NCBI GenBank assembly: GCA_023251155.1
Contig: JAHEZH010000007.1
Location: 1 to 64,000, forward strand
From: Flammeovirgaceae bacterium
GTDB taxonomy: Bacteria > Bacteroidota > Bacteroidia > Cytophagales > Cyclobacteriaceae
Direction: 5' to 3'
Length of the DNA: 64,000 nucleotides
Positions within the stretch are counted from its first letter, which is position 1. Each line of letters opens with the position of its first letter. Positions 16,699 to 26,057 of the stretch are shown here, in pieces. The notes below the pieces were generated by a model that did not search any database, was not told the origin of the DNA, and saw only the letters and a program-made list of their open reading frames with translations. Both the position numbers and the translations under genes were made by a program.

Positions 16699-17745
16699 AT
16701 GAAACTATCCGAATTTAAGTTCGACTTACCCAACAACCTTATTGCCCTGGAACCTGCCGAAAACCGTGATGAAGCACGCCTGATGGTGATTCATAAGGAC
16801 ACCGGCAAAATTGAGCACAAGGTTTTCAAAGATGTGGTTAATTATTTTGGCGAAGGTGATGTATTCGTTGGAAATGACACTATGGTATTTCCGGCACGTC
16901 TTTATGGACGCAAGGAAAAGACAGGAGCAAAGATTGAAGTATTTCTGCTACGCGAACTGAATGCTGAAATGCATTTGTGGGATGTGCTGGTCGACCCTGC
17001 ACGTAAAATCCGCGTGGGCAACAAACTTTACTTTGGCGATGGCGACCTGGTTGCCGAAGTCATTGACAACACTACTTCACGCGGTCGTACGATCCGTTTC
17101 CTTTTTGATGGCGATGCGGAAGCCTTCAGCAAAGTAGTGGAAACACTGGGAGAAACTCCGCTTCCTAAATACATCAAGCGCAAAGTAAAACCGGAAGACA
17201 AAGATCGTTTCCAAACCATCTTTGCAAAAAACAAGGGAGCCGTATCCGCACCTACCGCCGGTCTTCACTTTACCAAGCAACTGCTAAAGCGCCTTCAGCT
17301 GAAGGGAGTAGACATGACGTATGTAACCCTTCATATTGGGTTGGGCACTTTCCGCCCGGTAGATGTTGAAGATCTGACCAAGCATAAGACGGATTCTGAA
17401 AATTTCATTGTCGGTACCGATGCCGTGAAAATGGTGAATGCCGCACTGGACAACAAGAACAAAGTATGTGCTATCGGTACTACTACCATGCGTGCGCTGG
17501 AAACAGCCGTATCGGCTAACAACAGACTTAAAGAACGCGAAGGATGGACCGACAAATTCATCTTCCCTCCTTACGATTTCAAAATATGTAATGCGATGAT
17601 CACTAACTTTCACCAGCCCGAGTCAACGTTACTCATGATGGCTGCTGCATTTGGTGGTTATGACCTGATCATGGAAGCCTACAATGTGGCCAAGAAAGAA
17701 AAGTACAAATTCCTGACCTATGGCGATGCCATGCTCATCGTATAG
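16699..17745 (+). CDS. queA: S-adenosylmethionine:tRNA ribosyltransferase-isomerase
   Basis: This 348-residue enzyme transfers and rearranges the ribosyl part of SAM onto preQ1-modified tRNA to make epoxyqueuosine. Motifs are the N-terminal [42 protein letters not shown], and the C-terminal [23 protein letters not shown] and [21 protein letters not shown]. All family regions are present and length is normal. ispD follows about 65 bases later on the same strand, but a terminator lies between. Confidence 0.97.
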   Translation: MKLSEFKFDLPNNLIALEPAENRDEARLMVIHKDTGKIEHKVFKDVVNYFGEGDVFVGNDTMVFPARLYGRKEKTGAKIEVFLLRELNAEMHLWDVLVDPARKIRVGNKLYFGDGDLVAEVIDNTTSRGRTIRFLFDGDAEAFSKVVETLGETPLPKYIKRKVKPEDKDRFQTIFAKNKGAVSAPTAGLHFTKQLLKRLQLKGVDMTYVTLHIGLGTFRPVDVEDLTKHKTDSENFIVGTDAVKMVNAALDNKNKVCAIGTTTMRALETAVSANNRLKEREGWTDKFIFPPYDFKICNAMITNFHQPESTLLMMAAAFGGYDLIMEAYNVAKKEKYKFLTYGDAMLIV

Positions 17746-17769
17746 TTACTAAATCATTCAAATCAATGT

Positions 17770-17805
17770 AAAGCCTCAGAAGTTCTCTGGGGCTTTGCTA
17801 TTTTT
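17770..17805 (+). terminator. Intrinsic terminator between queA and ispD
   Basis: AAAGCCTCAGA pairs with TCTGGGGCTTT (one G-U pair), and a T-rich tract (GCTATTTTT) follows. The ispD ATG lies only 6 bases past it, so ispD translation starts right at the terminator tail, and some readthrough or a separate start is needed. Confidence 0.7.
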
Positions 17806-17810
17806 CGACC

Positions 17811-18485
17811 ATGAAGGAATACGCCATCATCGTAGCCGGAGGAAAAGGCACCCGCCTTAAAAGCAGTGTGCCCAAACAATTTCTTTTACTTGCCGGCCAA
17901 CCTATACTACTTCACACCATTGAAGCATTCTATCGTTATTCAGAAAAGATCACGGTAATACTGGTATTACCAGAAACAGATTGGGACACCTGGAATGCAA
18001 TTGTGCGTGATTATCACTTCCTCCGACCGGTCATTCTTCAGCAAGGGGGTGACAGTCGTTTTCAATCGGTAAAGAGAGGCCTGGAAAAGATTGAGGGGGA
18101 TGGATTAGTGGCTATTCATGATGGTGTACGGCCATTGATCAACACTTCGATCATTGCTTCTTCCTTTCAATTGGCGGCAACACATAAAAGTGCAGTGGCG
18201 GCCATGCCTTTGAAAGAATCGATACGAATGACCGATGGTGAAACATCAAAAGCCATGGACCGCTCGCGCTATCAGCTCATTCAGACTCCGCAGACTTTTG
18301 ATGTGAATTTAATCCAATCCGCCTATCGGGTAACGGAAGAAGCTACTCTTACCGATGATGCCAGCGTAGCCGAACGAAGCGGGCACACCATACATCTCTT
18401 CGAAGGCAGCTATGAAAACATCAAGATCACCACACCGGAAGATCTGATCATTGCCGAAGCGCTGATGGCGGCAAGACAATACTGA
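17811..18485 (+). CDS. ispD: 2-C-methyl-D-erythritol 4-phosphate cytidylyltransferase
   Basis: This 224-residue enzyme of the MEP isoprenoid pathway couples MEP with CTP. The N-terminal nucleotide-binding loop is AGGKGTRLKSSVPKQFLLLAGQP. Later motifs are VAIHDGVRPL, AMPLKESIRM, RSRYQLIQTPQTFD and TDDASVAERSGHTIHLFEGSYENIKITTPEDL. Length is normal. ispF, which often adjoins it in other bacteria, is not here. Confidence 0.96.
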   Translation: MKEYAIIVAGGKGTRLKSSVPKQFLLLAGQPILLHTIEAFYRYSEKITVILVLPETDWDTWNAIVRDYHFLRPVILQQGGDSRFQSVKRGLEKIEGDGLVAIHDGVRPLINTSIIASSFQLAATHKSAVAAMPLKESIRMTDGETSKAMDRSRYQLIQTPQTFDVNLIQSAYRVTEEATLTDDASVAERSGHTIHLFEGSYENIKITTPEDLIIAEALMAARQY

Positions 18486-18517
18486 ATCCACTTCCAATTT
18501 CGTAACCCGTAATAAAA

Positions 18518-18547
18518 AAAGAGACCAAGCTATCGCAGGGTCTCTTT
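18518..18547. terminator. Bidirectional terminator between ispD and the DUF2795 gene
   Basis: A perfect 9-bp stem (AAAGAGACC / GGTCTCTTT) with a 12-base loop is flanked by an A-run on the left and a T-rich tract on the right. It suits both converging transcripts, ispD (plus) and the DUF2795 gene (minus). Confidence 0.8.
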
Positions 18548-18592
18548 CATTTATAGACGCTTAAGGTGATTAAGAAAAAATCGTTCTACTTT

Positions 18593-18814
18593 TTAATACT
18601 CATCTTCATTGAAGAAGAAGTCCTCTTTGGTCGGGTAGTCCGGCCAGATCTCTTCGATGCTTTCATAGGGCTGACCATCGTCTTCCAGTTCCTGCAGGTT
18701 TTCCACTACTTCAAGTGGCGCGCCCGAACGGATCGAGAAGTCAATCAATTCATCTTTAGTAGCCGGCCAAGGTGCATCTTCGAGATAAGAAGCTAATTCG
18801 AGTGTCCAATACAT
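18593..18814 (-). CDS. DUF2795 small acidic protein
   Basis: This 73-residue protein (MYWTLELASYLEDAPWPATKDELIDFSIRSGAPLEVVENLQELEDDGQPYESIEEIWPDYPTKEDFFFNEDEY) belongs to a small, strongly conserved, acidic cytosolic family found across Bacteroidota. Its pattern of W, P and L positions recalls the DUF2795 helical fold. Function is unknown. It is monocistronic, with a very good promoter upstream and a terminator downstream, which suggests steady, probably high expression. Confidence 0.85.
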   Translation of the reverse strand: MYWTLELASYLEDAPWPATKDELIDFSIRSGAPLEVVENLQELEDDGQPYESIEEIWPDYPTKEDFFFNEDEY

Positions 18815-18842
18815 AGGCTAAGTTCTCCCTTTTAATTTTGCG

Positions 18843-18872
18843 CAAAAATAGAATTAATTAGTTCATTGTCAA
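18843..18872 (-). promoter_or_regulatory. Promoter of the DUF2795 gene (TTG-N19-TATTTTTG)
   Basis: On the minus strand TTG is followed after 19 bases by TATTTTTG, close to the ideal Bacteroidota promoter. The -7 element ends 28 bases before the ATG. Confidence 0.75.
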
Positions 18873-19020
18873 TACCCCTTTGGTAATGCGTGGGTATCGC
18901 CATTACTCCATCAACCAAAAGATGGGAAAGTAACCGTTTCCGGGCCGTTATTGTTCCCATCGGGCGCTTACAACTCTGAAGTAAAAAAGCCATATTTGCC
19001 TTTCATTCCAATTTAATCCA

Positions 19021-20703
19021 ATGGCAGACGAAAAAATAATTTTTTCAATGACGGGCGTAAATAAAATTTACCCGCCAAGTAAACAAGTCTTAAAAAACAT
19101 TTACCTCTCCTTCTTCTATGGAGCAAAAATAGGTGTGCTGGGTCTCAACGGATCGGGTAAATCTTCTTTGCTACGCATCATTGCGGGTATCGACAAGGAA
19201 TTTCAGGGCGAAGTAGTCTCCGATCTTTCCTTCTCAGTAGGATTACTGGAACAGGAGCCCCAACTCGACAAAACAAAAACAGTAAAAGAAATAGTAGAAG
19301 AAGGTGCTGCTGAGGTAGTGGCATTGCTGAAAGAGTTTGAAGCGATCAATGAAAAGTTTGCTGACCCCGCGGTGATGGAAAATCCGGATGCGATGGATAA
19401 GCTCATTACCAAACAAGGCGAGATACAGGAAAAGCTGGACGCAGCTAATGCGTGGGAACTGGATAGCAAACTGGAGCGCGCTATGGATGCACTGCGCTGC
19501 CCCCCTGCCGATGCAAAGATTGAACATCTTTCGGGTGGTGAAAAGAGACGTGTGGCCCTTTGCCGCTTGTTGTTGAAAGAACCGGATGTGTTGCTGCTGG
19601 ATGAACCCACCAACCATTTGGATGCTGAATCGGTATATTGGTTGGAGCAACACTTGAAACAATATAAAGGAACTGTTATCGCGGTTACCCACGATCGCTA
19701 CTTCCTTGATAACGTAGCCGGATGGATTCTGGAATTGGATCGCGGGGAAGGTATTCCCTGGAAAGGAAATTACTCTTCCTGGCTGGATCAAAAACAAAAG
19801 CGATTGATGCAGGAAGAGAAGAGCGAATCGAAAAGACAAAAAGCACTGGAACGTGAGTTGGAGTGGGTACGCATGAATCCAAAGGGCCGCCAGGCAAAAG
19901 GTAAAGCCCGCCTGAGTAACTATGAGAAATTGCTGAGCCAGGAAGCAAGAGAGAAAGAAGAGAAACTGGAATTGTTTATTCCTCCAGGACCACGTTTGGG
20001 GAACAAAGTAATTGAAGCAACCGGTGTGGCGAAAGGATATGGTGATAAGTTGCTGTACGAAAATCTGAATTTCACTTTGCCTCCTGCGGGTATTGTTGGA
20101 ATCATTGGCCCCAACGGTGCAGGTAAGACCACACTTTTCAAAATGATTACCGGCAAAGAAAAACCAGATGCCGGTTCATTCGCGGTAGGTGAAACCGTAC
20201 AGATTGCTTACGTAGATCAGGAACACGATGATCTGAAGCCGGATGACAGCGTATGGCAAGCAATTACCGGAGGCAGTGAGTTGATGATGATTGGAGGAAA
20301 AGAAATTAACTCGCGCGCGTATGTGAGCAAATTCAATTTTAGCGGTACCGATCAGCAGAAGAAAGTAAAAGAACTGTCAGGGGGTATGCGTAACCGCGCT
20401 CACCTGGCCATCGCACTGAAACAAAACGGTAACCTTCTTTTGCTGGATGAGCCTACCAATGATCTTGATGTGAATACACTTCGGGCACTGGAAGAAGGTT
20501 TGGAAAACTTTGCTGGATGTGCCGTAATCATCTCTCACGACAGATGGTTCCTTGACCGGGTATGTACACACATCCTTGCTTTCGAAGGCGACTCACAAGT
20601 GTATTGGTTTGAAGGCAGCTTCAGCGAATACGAAGAGAACAAGAGAAAGCGATTGGGTGACGATCAGCCACACCGTATCAAGTATAAAAAATTAGTTAAG
20701 TAA
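19021..20703 (+). CDS. ettA: Energy-dependent translational throttle protein (ABC-F)
   Basis: This 560-residue soluble ABC-F ATPase binds the ribosomal E site and gates the first steps of elongation by ATP/ADP ratio. NBD1 has Walker A GLNGSGKSS, signature LSGGEKRRVAL and [14 protein letters not shown]. An arm and linker follow (LDQKQKRLMQEEKSESKRQKALERELEWVRMNPKGRQAKGKARL), which is the EttA hallmark. NBD2 has GPNGAGKTT, LSGGMRNRAHLA and [14 protein letters not shown]. Both sites look catalytically complete. It has no transmembrane segments and is not a transporter. Confidence 0.95.
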   Translation: MADEKIIFSMTGVNKIYPPSKQVLKNIYLSFFYGAKIGVLGLNGSGKSSLLRIIAGIDKEFQGEVVSDLSFSVGLLEQEPQLDKTKTVKEIVEEGAAEVVALLKEFEAINEKFADPAVMENPDAMDKLITKQGEIQEKLDAANAWELDSKLERAMDALRCPPADAKIEHLSGGEKRRVALCRLLLKEPDVLLLDEPTNHLDAESVYWLEQHLKQYKGTVIAVTHDRYFLDNVAGWILELDRGEGIPWKGNYSSWLDQKQKRLMQEEKSESKRQKALERELEWVRMNPKGRQAKGKARLSNYEKLLSQEAREKEEKLELFIPPGPRLGNKVIEATGVAKGYGDKLLYENLNFTLPPAGIVGIIGPNGAGKTTLFKMITGKEKPDAGSFAVGETVQIAYVDQEHDDLKPDDSVWQAITGGSELMMIGGKEINSRAYVSKFNFSGTDQQKKVKELSGGMRNRAHLAIALKQNGNLLLLDEPTNDLDVNTLRALEEGLENFAGCAVIISHDRWFLDRVCTHILAFEGDSQVYWFEGSFSEYEENKRKRLGDDQPHRIKYKKLVK

Positions 20704-20718
20704 ATAGTACAAGAGATA

Positions 20719-20751
20719 TGAGTATTGAGATGTGAGATTTCTCAATACTCA
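20719..20751. repeat. Hairpin with TGAGTATTGAGA arms after ettA
   Basis: TGAGTATTGAGA and TCTCAATACTCA form a perfect 12-bp inverted repeat with a 9-base loop. A further partial copy (ATCTCAATAC) follows at about 20759-20768, and GATGTGAGAT in the loop is a related word. It lies between ettA and the DUF486 gene. It lacks a T-run, so it looks like a small interspersed palindrome rather than a terminator. Confidence 0.55.
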
Positions 20752-20772
20752 CACTCCTATCTCAATACAACC

Positions 20773-21141
20773 ATGAGAGTATTCTACACCATTCTCCTCC
20801 TCACACTATCCAATACCTTCATGACTTTTGCCTGGTACGGGCATTTGAAATTCAAAGAGATGAAATGGAGTCAGAACCTGGGGCTGGTGAGCATCATCTT
20901 AATCAGCTGGGGAATTGCTCTTTTTGAATACATCCTACAGGTGCCTGCCAATCGTTTGGGATTTAAAGAAGAAGGTGGACCTTTTTCTTTAATGCAACTG
21001 AAGGTCATTCAGGAGGTGATTACGCTTACCGTGTTTGTTATCTTCTCCCTTATCTTTTTCAAGAACGAAACGTTCCGATGGAATCATTTTATTGGATTTC
21101 TGTTCATGATTCTGGCAGTGTACTTCATCTTCAAGAAGTAA
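20773..21141 (+). CDS. DUF486 / DMT-like small membrane protein
   Basis: I start at the internal ATG at 20773 (MRVFYTILLLTLSNTFMTFAWYGHLKF, 122 residues). The longer ORF start lies inside the hairpin repeat and adds non-family residues. Four transmembrane helices are evident, with the family motifs AWYGHLK, SWGIALFEYILQVPANRLGF, QLKVIQEVITLTVFV and WNHFIGFLFMILAVYFIFKK. This matches DUF486, a relative of drug/metabolite transporters of unknown substrate. Its 3' end overlaps the convergent AsmA-like gene by 11 bases. Confidence 0.85.
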   Translation: MRVFYTILLLTLSNTFMTFAWYGHLKFKEMKWSQNLGLVSIILISWGIALFEYILQVPANRLGFKEEGGPFSLMQLKVIQEVITLTVFVIFSLIFFKNETFRWNHFIGFLFMILAVYFIFKK

Positions 21142-24100
21142 TCTTTTTTTGTTTCTTGCCGTGGCGTGCCGCACCGGAAGCCCCTTTCAGTGCAATCTGC
21201 ACCCAATAGGTAAATTCTGATTTTCCCTGATCACGAGGCTGTGTAAAATCGATCATTGCATTTTTGCGCTTATTTCGGATAATGTTGTTGGCAATCGCGC
21301 TGACCAGTTCGTTGCGTAAATTAGTCTTGTCCGTTTTCAAAATCTCGATGCGAAGATCCTGGTAATTAATCATGGCTGTGCCAGAGGCAACGGAATCATC
21401 TGCTACTGCATTTAATCGTAACGTTTTTAATCGTCCTGATTTGAAGCGTATGGACTGAAGTGGTTGAACCATCCGGTTAAACAGACTGAAGTCCATGCGC
21501 TCAGCCAGTACATCCATTTTAAATTTACGGGCTTCCTCCACCTCGTACTTTAATCTTATCTGACCTTGTCCGAATACCTGGGCTGTCGCATCCAGATTAA
21601 ACTTCCTGTCGGATTGAAGAGGAGCAAAAGCATTCTTCATCTCTCCGGTAATGTTATTTATGATGAGGGTTCCGGTTTCGTTCGTCTTCGCTGAAATCTC
21701 CCGAACAATAACTTCCCCATTACGAAACTGCACATTTGAAATTTCAACCTGGCGGGTCGCCCGGTCTGCCTTTGTGGAGAATAAGTCCTTCAGACTAAAT
21801 GCAGGATCAGGCATTCGCTTATCGCGCAAAGCATCAATCTGAAAAGAACCCACTTCAGCGCTATGGACACTTGTTTTCTTGCCAAACAACAATGAATCCA
21901 ACACAAACCCTTTCAGTTTCACTTCACCATAGTTCATCGTTAAAAAATCTCTTTCATAGCCCGTGGTGCGGTAAGTCTCAAAATCCTGCAATGGGACAAT
22001 TGACATCGTACCTAATGAAAGCTCATCCGGACGAAGCCGGACATTGCTTAAAGCAATTCGGTTTTCTTTCGTTTTCGTTACCAATGAATCCAGTGACCAA
22101 TCGGGGTAATGATCCTGCTTCCATTGTCCACTCAGGTTATAAACAAAAACAGGATTTGCATTTGCATTATGTACCGTAAGCCGGGCGTGATGAAGGAATA
22201 CTTCTTCCAGCACTTTGGGAAGATGAAGCCGGGGTGATCTTCGCTGCTTCTGTTTTTGTTTTGGTTCATTGCGCGTTATCTGCAGCACGGGGCGAAATAC
22301 ATGCAACGCTCCGATCTTCTTTTCCTGCAATGGCCAGAATTCTTTCACCGAAATACTATCCATGCTTCCTTCCACCGATAATCTTCGCTGATGCCATTTT
22401 ATCGTTGGATGAATCAGACTGGCTGAAGGCAAAAAATCGGTATTCACAAACGCGCTTAAACGTAATGCCGATGCCCGAACATTCACCGTACTGTCCTTCT
22501 TAAAAAAATGAAGCTGATCAAATGAAGAACGTATCTCTGAATTGACCTGGGCATTACCTCCGGAAACCAGCCAGTTACTGTTTTCAAAAGTGAAATCAGT
22601 GAGAAGGGTTTTTATACTATTCCATTTTGAATTGGCCGAATCGAGATGCAAACCATCCAAATTAAAATCCAGCGCATGGAGATTGACTTTATTACCCTGA
22701 ACATTCACGTCTATATTCAGTGTATCGACCGATAACTGATCTAAACTAAAATCTGGGAGAACCTGCTTTTTAGTTGACTTAACAGGCGCACCGGACAAAT
22801 GAATCCTGCCCACGTGCAAACCAGACAAATGATTCCGGTTTTTCAAAGTAACTGAATCCAATGAAAGAGACACATTATACAGCAGCGCAGATAACCCTTT
22901 CATCTGCTTCGCTACCACCGATTTTGCTGATACGCTGTGCTCATTGACAGAAATGCTTTGCGCCTCCGCTTCCAAACGAGCTTGACGATCAACATACTGA
23001 AGATGGCCTAAATAAAGCTGATCAAAATTAAATGATGGACGATGCGATCGCCCTATTTCAATACCATGTACTTTAATATTCAAATCCTCTGCCGTCACAC
23101 TTCTGTTCTCTTCTTTATAATGAATCGTAGCGTGAGTTAACCTGAAGCGCTCCAGTTCAATTTTTACATCCGGTTGTTTGCCGGAGCTTGTATTCTTCTT
23201 CAATTGATCTGGAGATACATTCAGCACAACACCATTCAGCTCCAGCGATTCTGCCTTGATTCTTTTATCTAAAAGAAAATCGAACAGGTTAAAATGATTG
23301 ATGATGACCTGGTTTGAACTAAGCAGGGGTGTTCCCGCATTCCGTTCACTGAGTTGGAAGCCTTCCACATACAATCTGCGTTGCAGACGGTGATTAAAAA
23401 ACAACGAATCGAAACGCAATGAGTACTTACTGCCAACGGTAAGCTCGGTCTGGTTCAGATTTACACGTACTTCGCCCACTTCAAACAACTCATTGTTATT
23501 CAGCAGTTTGAAATCAGTAACCTGAAAACTGGCATTTTGAAAAGACAAGGAGGTAGAATCATCCGCTTGCTTGTACGCCAAATGCATACGCGCATCACGT
23601 ACAATAAGACTATCAATCACCATCTCCCCTATCGCGTCCTGAAACATCCTTGAGAAATTGACAGGCTTTTTCTTGTTCTTCGTCATCGGAAAAACTCCAT
23701 TGATCTCCGGATTTACAAACTCAATTTTCTTTAACACATATCGCTCTGCACTGGACAACTCCTCCCAATTAATATGATAGACAGTAAAGGATTTACCTTT
23801 CGCATCGATACGTGACCCCGTTACCGAATCGAGATGATGATAGGAGAAGTCGGAGACCGTGAGTTGCCTTTTGGAGTAGCTATACTCAATTTGTTCGAAG
23901 GAAAGATCATGACCAAAGATGTCTATGTTCTGCGGGCCAAGTAAAATCCGGATCTGGCTTTGCTCCGTCAGCTTTCTTACATTCCATTCCTTGGCCAGAA
24001 AATCAATCAACCGGATGCGAATTGTCTGGTCTTCTCTGTTCATCGTGAATGCGCCTTTTATAATTTTGAAGGAGTGAATATTAAAACTGTCGAGAAGCTC

Positions 24101-24532
24101 CTTGACCATGTGAAGAAGGTTAGACAACTCGGCAGACAAACGGAGTTGTTGTTTTCCGGCTTTTTCCTTTTGCAATACAATGACCGGCTCGGTAATCACA
24201 AATTCCTTCACATTGATCTGCCCGAAACTAAAATACGATTCGAGCGAACCGAGGTTGATTCTCACATAAGGAAGCTCAACAGCATACACGCGATGATCAT
24301 TGGTAGTATCAATGCGGTAGACGCGTGCATCTTTCAACGTAAAATCCAGCCGGATAAAATCATAACTGGTTTCACCTAAGTCCAGCTTATACTGACCTTT
24401 CGTCTTTTGTTCCACCAATCGCTCAAGCGATTCTTTAATACCATTAAAATGAAAATACTGAACGGCCACCAACACAGTGGCAATCCCTATGGCTCCTAAG
24501 AAAAGAAAGATATGTGATTTCCTGATTTTCAA
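21131..24532 (-). CDS. Large AsmA/DUF748-like envelope protein
   Basis: This 1133-residue protein has one N-terminal membrane helix (HIFLFLGAIGIATVLVAVQYF). A long repetitive beta-rich region follows with recurring phrases such as LxLxxVxLNLxxxxL, VxxxxLxLDxxHLDS and VSIQxFQIDALRD-like units (SFHFxKxxLxDARVYRID; INVKEFVITEPVIVLQKE). The architecture resembles AsmA/TamB/DUF748 proteins, which span the periplasm as lipid-conducting bridges or assist outer-membrane biogenesis. It begins 12 bases after the LpxL-like acyltransferase stop, so the pair is an operon, which suits a role in lipid A or phospholipid handling (inference). The C-terminus is basic. Confidence 0.65.
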   Translation of the reverse strand: MKIRKSHIFLFLGAIGIATVLVAVQYFHFNGIKESLERLVEQKTKGQYKLDLGETSYDFIRLDFTLKDARVYRIDTTNDHRVYAVELPYVRINLGSLESYFSFGQINVKEFVITEPVIVLQKEKAGKQQLRLSAELSNLLHMVKELLDSFNIHSFKIIKGAFTMNREDQTIRIRLIDFLAKEWNVRKLTEQSQIRILLGPQNIDIFGHDLSFEQIEYSYSKRQLTVSDFSYHHLDSVTGSRIDAKGKSFTVYHINWEELSSAERYVLKKIEFVNPEINGVFPMTKNKKKPVNFSRMFQDAIGEMVIDSLIVRDARMHLAYKQADDSTSLSFQNASFQVTDFKLLNNNELFEVGEVRVNLNQTELTVGSKYSLRFDSLFFNHRLQRRLYVEGFQLSERNAGTPLLSSNQVIINHFNLFDFLLDKRIKAESLELNGVVLNVSPDQLKKNTSSGKQPDVKIELERFRLTHATIHYKEENRSVTAEDLNIKVHGIEIGRSHRPSFNFDQLYLGHLQYVDRQARLEAEAQSISVNEHSVSAKSVVAKQMKGLSALLYNVSLSLDSVTLKNRNHLSGLHVGRIHLSGAPVKSTKKQVLPDFSLDQLSVDTLNIDVNVQGNKVNLHALDFNLDGLHLDSANSKWNSIKTLLTDFTFENSNWLVSGGNAQVNSEIRSSFDQLHFFKKDSTVNVRASALRLSAFVNTDFLPSASLIHPTIKWHQRRLSVEGSMDSISVKEFWPLQEKKIGALHVFRPVLQITRNEPKQKQKQRRSPRLHLPKVLEEVFLHHARLTVHNANANPVFVYNLSGQWKQDHYPDWSLDSLVTKTKENRIALSNVRLRPDELSLGTMSIVPLQDFETYRTTGYERDFLTMNYGEVKLKGFVLDSLLFGKKTSVHSAEVGSFQIDALRDKRMPDPAFSLKDLFSTKADRATRQVEISNVQFRNGEVIVREISAKTNETGTLIINNITGEMKNAFAPLQSDRKFNLDATAQVFGQGQIRLKYEVEEARKFKMDVLAERMDFSLFNRMVQPLQSIRFKSGRLKTLRLNAVADDSVASGTAMINYQDLRIEILKTDKTNLRNELVSAIANNIIRNKRKNAMIDFTQPRDQGKSEFTYWVQIALKGASGAARHGKKQKKITS

Positions 24533-24544
24533 CCTGAGATACGG

Positions 24545-25483
24545 TTACACGATCTCTTGCCCTGGCTTCGTCTTCCATCGTTCGTGCATCCAGACCCATT
24601 GTTCCGGATGTTGACGAATCGTGTCCTCAATAAATTTGGTGTAATTCCTGGTATTGGTCACCATGTCTGCTTCTTCATCACCTGTGAGCACAAGCGGTAT
24701 CTCAGGAAGAAAATACATGTGTTGCATGTTATCCTCTCCCAGGTAAATATAACAGGGCACTACGGCCGCACCGGTCTTCATTGCGAAGATGGCAGCACCA
24801 ACGGGGGTCGCTGCCGGCATTCCAAAAAAATCAACAAAGCGGCTCTTTACTTTTGTATCCTGATCAATCAATATCGCCAGGCACCCTCCCGCCTTTAAAT
24901 TCTTGATAAGCCGTATGGTTTCCTTTCCTCTTTCTATCGCGACAGCTCCATGTGCATTTCTATGCTCCCATAACAACTGATTGAGTCGCGGATCTTTGAG
25001 TACGGTACCAATGATCAACGGCTTGAGTCCATGAAGTGCCATATTGGTTACCTGCAAATCAAATGCCCCCAGATGGCAGGTCAGAAAAATAACGCCTTTA
25101 CCTTTGGCATTGGCTTCTTCAAAGTTCGTAAAATCATGACTGATCAGAATCCGGTCCAGGTCTTTGCGGGTGCGTACTTTCGTTGCCCGTAAAATATCAC
25201 CCGCATTTTTACCGATCATGAGAAACGTTTTTTTGGTAAGAGTGATGACTTCCTTCGCCGATTTTTCAGGGAAAGCAAGCTGAAGATGAGTAATGGTACG
25301 CTCGCGCGAATGGCGGGCAAAGTGGTACGACAAACGTCCTAAAAATCCCGTAAAGGCCAGCCATGTCTTGCGCGGCAAAAGATTGGCTGAGAAAATAAGG
25401 AAGAGCACAAACCAATAGATAAAGGTGTACTTGAATCTTTTATAAAGAAGCCGCCAGTCAATCGAATCGTCTTGTTCCTCCAT
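24545..25483 (-). CDS. Lipid A biosynthesis acyltransferase, LpxL/HtrB-type
   Basis: This 312-residue inner-membrane enzyme would add a secondary acyl chain to lipid A or a related lipid. There is an N-terminal helix (FKYTFIYWFVLFLIFSANLLP). The catalytic HX4D/E motif is seen as CHLGAFDL, followed by ERGKETIRLIKNLKAGGCLAILIDQDTKVKSRFVDFFGMPAATPVG and, near the end, YTKFIEDTIRQHPEQWVWMHERWKTKP. HX4D replaces the more usual HX4E and is seen in many family members. It is followed by the AsmA-like gene 12 bases later. A good -7 element lies only 7 bases before the start codon. Confidence 0.88.
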   Translation of the reverse strand: MEEQDDSIDWRLLYKRFKYTFIYWFVLFLIFSANLLPRKTWLAFTGFLGRLSYHFARHSRERTITHLQLAFPEKSAKEVITLTKKTFLMIGKNAGDILRATKVRTRKDLDRILISHDFTNFEEANAKGKGVIFLTCHLGAFDLQVTNMALHGLKPLIIGTVLKDPRLNQLLWEHRNAHGAVAIERGKETIRLIKNLKAGGCLAILIDQDTKVKSRFVDFFGMPAATPVGAAIFAMKTGAAVVPCYIYLGEDNMQHMYFLPEIPLVLTGDEEADMVTNTRNYTKFIEDTIRQHPEQWVWMHERWKTKPGQEIV

Positions 25484-25490
25484 GCAGGCG

Positions 25491-25498
25491 CAAAGATA
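25491..25498 (-). promoter_or_regulatory. -7 element (TATCTTTG) of the LpxL-like operon
   Basis: On the minus strand TATCTTTG matches TAnnTTTG and ends 7 bases before the ATG, predicting an almost leaderless message. At the -33 position there is TTTTC within the palindrome GGTTTTCAAAACC rather than TTTG. Confidence 0.5.
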
Positions 25499-25550
25499 TT
25501 AAAGCACAAGGGTTTTGAAAACCGATTGCATTTGCTGATTTTAGATGATC

Positions 25551-26057
25551 ATGAAAAAACTATACCTCATTCGCCACGCCAAGTCGAGCTGGGATAATAC
25601 GCTCATGAAAGACATTGACCGGCCGTTGAATAAGCGGGGAGAAAAAGACGCTCCACGCATGGCCAAACGCATTAAAGAACGACGTATTTTTCCTGATATT
25701 ATTTTATCCAGCCCTGCCCATCGAGCCCTGTCAACGTGTAAAGCGTTTTGCCGTATTCTGAAGCTGGAGGAAAAACAAATCAAAATAGCGCATCAACTTT
25801 ATCATGCAAGTGAGGATGATTTGCTGGAAGTAGTGCGTGGCCTCCAAGACAGAAAGAATGACGATGAAGAAATTGTATTTCTGTTTGGGCATAATCCCGG
25901 CCTCACGGAATTTGCCAATTCACTATTAAATGAAGACATCGACAATATCCCCACCTGCGGTATTATTGCCTGTTCCTTTTCGGTGAAAAAATGGAGCGAA
26001 GTAAGCTGGGGATCGGGGGAACTGGAATTCTTTGATTATCCCAAAAAGAAAGATTAG
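25551..26057 (+). CDS. SixA-like phosphohistidine phosphatase
   Basis: This protein of about 168 residues belongs to the histidine phosphatase superfamily. The catalytic RHG-type motif is at the N-terminus (LYLIRHAKSSWDN), with the second Arg region DRPLNKRGEKDAPRMAKR and the second His in FLFGHNPGLTEFAN. SixA removes phosphate from phosphohistidine domains; the target here is unknown. I use the second ATG (MKKLYLIRH); the ORF track starts two codons earlier. It is divergent from the LpxL-like gene and its stop overlaps the convergent DUF4421 gene by 4 bases. Confidence 0.88.
   Translation: MKKLYLIRHAKSSWDNTLMKDIDRPLNKRGEKDAPRMAKRIKERRIFPDIILSSPAHRALSTCKAFCRILKLEEKQIKIAHQLYHASEDDLLEVVRGLQDRKNDDEEIVFLFGHNPGLTEFANSLLNEDIDNIPTCGIIACSFSVKKWSEVSWGSGELEFFDYPKKKD

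Noticed and set aside
19021-20703. EttA as the missing ATPase for the orphan permeases
   Set aside because: It is an ABC-F protein with the EttA arm and linker, far from the array, and this class does not drive transport.
20725-20772. Upstream start for the DUF486 protein (ORF-track start)
   Set aside because: The added residues are encoded by the palindromic repeat and are not part of the family; the ATG at 20773 fits.
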